64,000 nt of DNA from NCBI RefSeq assembly GCF_000090795.2, contig NW_003546383.1:56737-120736 (forward strand). Reading direction: 5' to 3'. Positions 58,240 through 64,000 of the stretch are shown here, in pieces; positions within the stretch are counted from its first letter, which is position 1; each line of letters opens with the position of its first letter. The position numbers and the translations under genes were made by a program. Origin of the DNA: Amphimedon queenslandica (lineage: Eukaryota > Porifera > Demospongiae > Haplosclerida > Niphatidae). A model generated the notes under the pieces. The model did not search any database, was not told the DNA's origin, and was given only the letters and a program-made list of their open reading frames with translations.

Positions 58240-59830
58240 AAGCTGTAGTATTATTAGCTCCAGTTTCATCTATCATTATAAAAATGATTATTATTACAGG
58301 TAACATTAACATTACATTCATACCTTAATGATTTATTTCAACAGTGGAATAATTTTGTAACACCAGCTCCTGTCTTTCTCCTAGTAGTAACACTATCTGC
58401 TGTCATTCCATTAGTAGTAATACCAGCTCCAGTCTTTCCTTTAGTTGTAACACTAACTCATATCTTTCCTCTAGTATTAGCAATTCTAGCTCCTGTCTCC
58501 TCTATCATTATTAAAGTATATATGTAAATTACATCAATACTTTCACAATTCGTTCTACCCGAGCTAGTACAATTTCTAGTATTAACACTAGCTCCAATCT
58601 CTATAAAAAAGTATTCCTTTATTTTAAAATTATATCCATATACATGTACCTTCACTATTTATATTAGAAATATTTTTAACACCAGCTCCTGTCTTTACTC
58701 TTGTAGTAACACCAGCTCCTGCACATGCCTTTTCTGTAGTAGTAACACAGACTCCTGTCTTTCTTCTAGTGCGAATAATACTAGCTTTTGTCACATATCA
58801 TTAAAGTAATTAATCCTTCACATTGAAATGTATCTATACCTTCACTATGTATTAGTTCTTTCCATTAGTAATATCAGCAGCACCTGTCTTTCCTCTAGTA
58901 GTAATACTAGTTCCTTTCTTTCCTTTAGTACAAGCAATAATAGCAATACTACTTCCAGTCGCCACTATTAAAATATGAAATTACATTCACACCTTTGCTG
59001 TTTATTGCAGAATTATTTCTAGCACCAGTTCCTGCCTTTCCTATAGTAGTAAGACTGTCTTCTGTAGTCTTTCCTTGAGTAGTAGTAACACTAGCTCTTA
59101 TCCTTCCTATAGCACTTCCTGTCTTTCCTCTAGTAGTAACACTAGGTCCTATCCTTCGTCTAGTACAAGCAATGACAATACTAGCTCCAGTCTCCTCTGT
59201 ATCATTACTAAACTAATTTATATCATTTACATTAAAATTAAACCATACCTTCACATTTTATAGCAGAATCATTAGTCACATGAGCTCCATTATTTCCACT
59301 AGTAGGAACACCAGCTACTGTCTATCCTTTAGTAGTAGCAGTAACTCTTGTCCTTCCTCTAGTAGTAGTAACACCAGTTCCTGCACATGTCTTTGCTCTA
59401 GTAGTAACACTAACTCCTGTCTTTTTTCTAGTACAACCAATAGTAATACTAGCTCCAGTCTCCTCTATCATTACAGTAATTAATCATTTACTCTGAAAAT
59501 ATATCCATACCATTACTCTTTAGTCTACTAGAGCTAGAATTACTATTCACCAAAACTGCTGTCTTTCCTCTAATAGTTCCGAGAGTCTTGCTTCTGGTAG
59601 TAACAGCTCCTGCCTTTCCTCTAGTAGTAACACTAGGTTTTGTCTTTCCTCTAGTAATAGCAATATTAACAGCTCCTGTCTCCTCTATCATTATTTAAAA
59701 TATTAATTGTTTACATTAAAATTATCCATACCTTCACTATTTGTTCCACAAGTAGATATATTTGTAACACAAAATTCTGCCTCACCTCTAGTAGGAGTTG
59801 TAGTAGCATGAACTCTTTACTGTTCCATCC
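58240..59830. repeat. Minisatellite, ~8 units of ~200-270 bp inside the pogo element
   Basis: Recurrent blocks: (A)GCTCC(A/T)GTCTCCTCTATCATTA (58258, 58487, 59185, 59450, 59672), CATTAAAAT..ATCCATACCTTCACTATT (58840, 59250, 59510, 59735), and a run of TAGTAGTAACAC(C/T)AGCTCCTGTCTTTCCTC sub-repeats between them. Nested 30-40-bp sub-repeats make two levels of periodicity. The reading frames here are Ser/Asn/Thr-rich by virtue of the repeat and are not credible genes. Confidence 0.85.
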
Positions 59831-60127
59831 TTTACAAACTAAATACACATGTACCAATAACTTGACTATTCCTTTTTGTAAAAACACTGGCTACTGTCAT
59901 AACGTTTTTTCCTCTTACAACAGATTTGTTAGCTGTAAGATTTTTGGATATTTAGTATGTAATGTATCATCATTTTAATAAAAATACCCCTATCAGCTCT
60001 GTTTTTAGCCTTCCTCTCTTCGTCTTATCTTTTCTTCCTTTCCTTCTCTCTAATTGCTTTAAGTTGCTCATCACTTGTGAGAACTCTGGCAGTTTTGGGC
60101 TGTTTCTCTGGCATCTTAATAGATGGT

Positions 60128-60461
60128 CAGGGCTGTTGACAGGGTTCTGCGGCCCTGGTACAAAGCACAGGGCGACAGAGTCTGTGGCATGCAAAATCTT
60201 TTTTCGCATATTAATTAGGGGCGTGGCTTCTGGTAGTTACTAACCAAAAGTGGTTTATTAATTAGCTTTATTAATAACAAGATTGCAATAATAATGTGTA
60301 AATCACTCAACAGACCAAAGAATATTCAGTTTCTTTTTTTGTAGATGTTCATAAGTAGCTAACAAAGTAATTGTGTACAGAATATGGGGCCCTTTCTGTC
60401 TGCTAATTTATAGGGGGCCCTGGTTTTTTTATACCTGCTACCTCCCCTGTCAACGGCCCTG
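60128..60461. mobile_element. 334-bp hAT-type MITE with exact 8-bp target duplication
   Basis: Ends CAGGGCTGTTGACAGGG and, reversed, CAGGGCCGTTGACAGGG. Both flanks are TAGATGGT (60120-60127 and 60462-60469). An 8-bp duplication with CAGGG.. ends is the hAT signature. Both subterminal regions hold GGGCCC(C)TGG-like words. It lies inside the pogo element. Confidence 0.95.
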
Positions 60462-60474
60462 TAGATGGTTTCTA

Positions 60475-62003
60475 TAAATCAATAATTTTCTGCATAACTG
60501 AAGATGTTGAAAGTGTATTCATGCAAGAAGTGCAAGAGGAGGAATCATCGGTTAAAAAAGAAAGTGGTGTAGAATCAATGGAAGTAGGTAAACATGGATG
60601 TGGTGAACTAATTGCATCATTAACAAAAAGAACAGAAGGGTGGGTAATATTTAACCATACTTTCATCAGTAGTTAAAACATAGCCTTCAAAACATTTTTC
60701 AAATATTGCTAATTCTTCTTGAGCAAAATCAGCAGGTGTTTTTCTTATCAAATAAGGACTATAAACAGCACACCCCTTTCTTTTAACTTTTCTAATTTTG
60801 ATGTTGCAGCAAGAGAAACAGGAGGGACTGAAGAAAACTTTCACTGTCAACAGGATAAACACCTGATATCCAAAAGCCATTTGTAATGTTTTGCATAGTC
60901 AGAGCATGACCCCAAGCCCTATGGAAGACAAGAGAAAAATTAGACCGAGTGAGACCTTGACAAGGATTCTGAATCCTCTAAGAAAAGCATTTTCCTGGCA
61001 ACATCTTTTCAGTACCCCAAAACAGCCTTGTCAAGGGGTTGTGTGAAATGACTTGAGTGAGGGGCAACAGAACATAATCACTCCTTCAGATGCTGCTCTT
61101 TCCACAATATCAACGGTGTGATGTGACCATCAAAAGGGAGGAGGGGACGTGCTGGTGGGACACAGGCTAGAGATTGAGATGTAAACCATAAATTGAATAG
61201 CTTTCTATCCATCCACTCCTTTTGTGACGGTCCATACATAGATGCAGGGACTTCCCTTTAATCATTTCTTGTTTCAAGGTTTTTCTATCAAAAATGAGAT
61301 GACGTATCCTCCAGCACTACCTGTAATTTGGCTTTTGTCACCACTAGAGACAGTATGGATGTTTTACACCTCTTGGTACAATGACATTTGGCTTGGCAGG
61401 ATCCAAATGGAATCCAGACTCATCACAGTTGAATATTTTGCAAGGCTTTTGAAACAAGTTTTCGCTGGTCATTGTTTTTTCTAAAGATGAAAATACTTCT
61501 TTATGACTTCAGGCGAATTAGAAACAAACCTTGGACATGAAGGGGACTCTTCTTTTCTGAGTGAAAGGTCAGGTTGCTTTCGTTTAAATGAATCCCACCA
61601 ACCATGAGATATTGGGCCATTATGCCCTGTCTGTACTAAAATGGTCTGAACCATAGGCAAAACATCCTTTCTTGATCTGGGATACCCAAGAGCAGCACAG
61701 TTAGTCAATAAAACAACCAGCTCTTCTTCATTCTCAGTCAGCAATGTTGCCGGGCCACTGCGTGATCCAAATAAGACTTCCATATACACGGTCGTGTAAA
61801 GTGCTTTTGGATACTCCAAATATTTCACTAGCCTGTCTTATAGTCATGCCCTGTCCCTTTACATTATAATAGGCTTTATGTAGCCTTTCCTCACGAGACT
61901 TGCAACTGACTTGAGTAGATGGCCCACTTACACTCGACTTGGCAGAAACACTGGATGTAAACAATGACTGACTTGTCAAAACTCCTGATTTTATTGAAAG
62001 CAT
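60475..62003 (-). pseudogene. pogo-type transposase of the 5-kb element, decayed
   Basis: From ATG 62003 the frame gives a pipsqueak-type HTH (YYNVKGQGMTIRQASEIFGV, SKSTLHDRV). Near 61780-61830 the frame shifts and continues to 61481 with LTENEEELVVLLTNCAALGY and ISHGWWDSFKRKQPDLSLRK (CENP-B-like HTH). Then come DDE fragments in changing frames: KIFNCDESGFHLDPAKPN at about 61440-61385 (first Asp), LLPFDGHITP near 61125 (second), and HFTQPLDKAVLG near 61035 (third), followed by ..AWGHALTMQNITNGFWISGV near 60910. The three catalytic Asp are still legible, but the gene is broken at least four times. The transposase would cut and paste the element at TA sites. Confidence 0.8.
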
Positions 62004-62573
62004 CTATAATAGAAGAACATGACATAGCAGTGGCAAATATAAAATCGTACCGTTTCAGAGAAACCTGAAGAGGAACAACAAGGACTCACGAGAATGGGCT
62101 GGGTTGGGTTGGGTTTGGGCTGTGCATGATATGACTGCATGTTCAAAAATAATTTTTATTTATTCAATATAAATAAAATACTTTGATTACAGATAACTTT
62201 ATTGATATAATACTGCTGCAAAACTACAGCACTGCACCCTACATATGATTTTTGTCCTGCCAACCTTGTTACAGGAGCAATTTTATGCATGTACGACAAT
62301 AGTGAAAATTATCCGAACATAGGTGTGTCTAGTAACTTGAAGAATTTCTAGTTGTAAAACTACTAGGCAATACGAGAGCCTTTATATTGCTGCACCAGAA
62401 ACAAGATAACTATAGGTTACAGTATGATAGCACAACTTTTATCTGCTGTTCAACCATTGTCCTGCATGAGTGTCCAAAAATAGGTTGCGTCCGAATATTG
62501 GTGCATTACTCTACATGCATAGTATCGCACTATCATTATTTTACGGTTAATTGAAATGAGTTAAACCATGTTT

Positions 62574-62641
62574 GAAGGTGTCCACACTAATTGGAACTCC
62601 TCGGGCTTAGCCCTCAGGTCCCCCAAAGTGTGGACACCTTC
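62574..62641. repeat. 68-bp fold-back sequence
   Basis: GAAGGTGTCCACACT and its exact reverse complement AGTGTGGACACCTTC enclose a smaller hairpin (GGGC TTA GCCC). Probably a tiny fold-back MITE or its relic. No clear target duplication. Confidence 0.8.
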
Positions 62642-62644
62642 TAA

Positions 62645-63218
62645 CAGGATTTCACTTATATTTAATTATAATTGTGTTTGATTTTATTATAATTATATTT
62701 GTAGTAAGTTTTTAATGTGTTAATAGATTTTATTCACCATCTGTGACTTCATAAAAGTAGTTTGTTAATTTATCCAGGATATCCAGGTTGTTTAGAGCCT
62801 CAGGACCTTGTTCAGGAGCATAGCAATATCCTCTGCTGACATCTTGAACCGCTGCTGTAGTTGCAACTATTACGATGAATATTTTTGCCATTGCCAAGCT
62901 TAGCAATGAGGTGCTCCATGCATTCCCGCCCCTAACTTCATGCATAAAAACACTCCCATATATGCAAGATGCCATATAGGATGGAGGCCATATCTCAGTT
63001 GTTACAAGGAGTATAGTAGCATGTTTCATATCAAACGGTAGCTAATAAGTTATATATTGTATTGATCAAATAAAAAAATTTTTCATAAAATTTTTTTTTA
63101 ACATGTTTGTAGTCAATTATCTCAGTACTAACTAATGCCGCCAACTGAACCATTTTTGCATGCTATGCCACATATACTAGCTACATATAACATGTAAACA
63201 TAATAATACCCCTGCTAG
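62645..63218. other. No supported gene
   Basis: A 99-codon minus frame (63029-62730) lacks a recognisable domain. In a neighbouring frame, MSAEDIAMLLNKVLRL is open but short. I cannot decide whether either is coding. Confidence 0.4.
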
Positions 63219-63220
63219 GG

Positions 63221-63446
63221 ATACATTGCATTAGTATGACCAAGCCCCTGGGCTGCAGGCTAGATGGCAAGGTCATACTAATGCATTGTATCAGGTAGTG
63301 GGGGTGTTTTTGACATGATTGTGTACTAACAGGATACATTGCATTAGTATGACCAAGCCCCTGGGCTGCAGGCTAGATGGCAAGGTCATACTAATGCATT
63401 GTATCAGGTAGTGGGGGTGTTTTTGACATGATTGTGTACTAACAAG
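63221..63446. repeat. Two near-identical 113-bp tandem units, each a hairpin with a 22-bp stem
   Basis: Units 63221-63333 and 63334-63446 differ at no more than one or two positions. In each, a 22-base arm (63220-63241; 63333-63354) is complementary to a second arm (63271-63292; 63384-63405) with a single mismatch around a 29-nt GC-richer loop. The flank GTAGTGGGGGTGTTTTTGAC is also duplicated. The copies must be young. This may be a fold-back element duplicated with its flank, or a small hairpin-RNA locus. Nothing in the sequence shows transcription. Confidence 0.85.
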
Positions 63447-63449
63447 TGG

Positions 63450-64000
63450 GTGTATCAAAAGCACGTGCCAATGCACATGCTCACAATGGTCATTGCCTCG
63501 TGTCTCATGCTGAAAAATGAAGACTAGTCAAATGGAAAAGAAAGCGAAAGAAATGGCAAAAAGGAGAACATTTCATCTAAAGGAATTGAAGAGAACAGTC
63601 AAAAAAGTGCGAAAGCAGAACTGCCCAAAACCAAGCATGAAAGGCTGTCTGTATCTCTCCCCAAAGGCTGCTTTACTTTTGACAGTGAGATGAAAAACAC
63701 TATAAAGTTCTATTGCACTAAACACACTGCCTCAAGTAACAAGTAGGCTGAGAATAATGTTCAGTAGTGGTTTTTTTCAACACAAAACTAGCCTTTCTAT
63801 GTACGAAAGCAACGAGCCACTAAAAGTCCTCTTAACTGATTAAGCTTCAGAGCTGAGCCAAGCTCGCCATATATTAAGCATGTATGTCAAAGAAACAAGA
63901 AAATTCGATGGCAGCGAGGACACCCCAATACACATTACCTACTATTGCCAGGGTTACACTGCAAAATCTGTTTCAACGAGAGCACTAAAGTGCATACCCT
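63450..64000. other. Unassigned, short Lys/Arg-rich frame
   Basis: A plus frame of 54 codons (63531-63695) reads MEKKAKEMAKRRTFHLKELK and is strongly basic, then stops. It might be the end of a nuclear protein exon or chance. No repeat or domain is recognised to the window end. Confidence 0.35.

Larger units (their letters stand above)
57553..62511. mobile_element. 5-kb pogo-type element with ~225-bp inverted ends
   Basis: Left end GAGTAATTCACCAATATTCG and reversed right end GAGTAATGCACCAATATTCG, each preceded by TA. The inverted arms run about 225 bp, for example TACTGTAGCCTATACTTACC near 57640 against the reversed copy near 62415, and CTAGTAGTTCTACAACTAGA near 57698 against the reversed copy near 62360. 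The transposase relic lies near the right end (minus). The left 2.2 kb is mostly a minisatellite. A hAT MITE is nested in it. Arms this long are unusual for pogo, whose ends are commonly tens of base pairs. Confidence 0.85.

Noticed and set aside
58240-59830. Ser/Asn-rich open frames at 59075-59263 and 59280-59483 as low-complexity proteins
   Set aside because: They are readings of the minisatellite. Similar frames exist on the opposite strand and shift between units.
62095-62125. GGGTTGGGTTGGGTTTGGG as a telomere-like or G-quadruplex element
   Set aside because: Only about 30 bp with irregular spacing. A quadruplex is conceivable, but there is no context to support function.

Overview
The window is eukaryotic intergenic DNA, almost all of it built from mobile elements and satellite. 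It is AT-rich and gene-poor, contains a 10-base assembly gap (12450-12459), and shows GT-AG introns of about 50 bp. It carries decayed copies of several animal-type transposon families: a Ngaro/DIRS-like tyrosine-recombinase retroelement, EnSpm/CACTA, two pogo/Tigger elements, hAT, and piggyBac-, Harbinger- and hAT-type MITEs. This mix, with the very short introns, suggests an invertebrate metazoan. My best guess is a demosponge such as Amphimedon; that is inference, not proof. I see no bacterial gene organisation, no CRISPR array, no rRNA and no convincing tRNA.

Layout. 1-2.1 kb: no recognised gene, an ATTACT microsatellite and a solo retroelement fragment. 2.1-29.3 kb: one large degenerate satellite array with a unit of about 120 bp, interrupted at 2.83-10.69 kb by a 7.9-kb Ngaro-like retroelement. 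The retroelement's direct repeats are arranged A-genes-B-A-B-A-B, and two MITEs are nested in it. Within the array, a 7.5-kb block was duplicated in tandem (12776-20279 and 20280-28895). One MITE is present in both copies and three insertions only in the second, which gives a relative timeline. 29.4-36.8 kb: dispersed repeats, a short chromodomain gene fragment split by a 50-bp intron, a promoter-like cluster (NRF1, CACGTG and YY1-like sites), a broken possible LRR/coiled-coil gene with a MITE in it, a 1-kb piggyBac-like fold-back MITE, and an inverted truncated sibling of the MITE found in the satellite. 37.7-41.3 kb: a decayed repeat-encoded gene with a SAM-like segment and a zinc motif, then an inverted piece of the 120-bp satellite. 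42-46.5 kb: an EnSpm-type transposase pseudogene on the minus strand. 46.8-49.8 kb: other transposon fragments, including a hAT C-terminus, and an A-rich repeat tract. 50.6-52.9 kb: a TA-flanked Tigger-like element carrying a nearly intact but dead transposase (minus) and an open HIRAN-like ORF (plus). 53-57.5 kb: a Harbinger-like MITE and a decayed repeat-encoded gene. 57.55-62.5 kb: a second, 5-kb pogo-type element with about 225-bp inverted ends, an internal minisatellite and a nested hAT MITE. 62.5-64 kb: fold-back sequences and two identical 113-bp tandem hairpin units.

No complete host protein-coding gene can be supported. The most noteworthy structures are the 120-bp satellite, whose units look like tandem exon/intron modules, the Ngaro-like element with amplified split repeats, and the HIRAN-like passenger ORF in a Tigger element. 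Coordinates of degenerate features were set by eye and are approximate.
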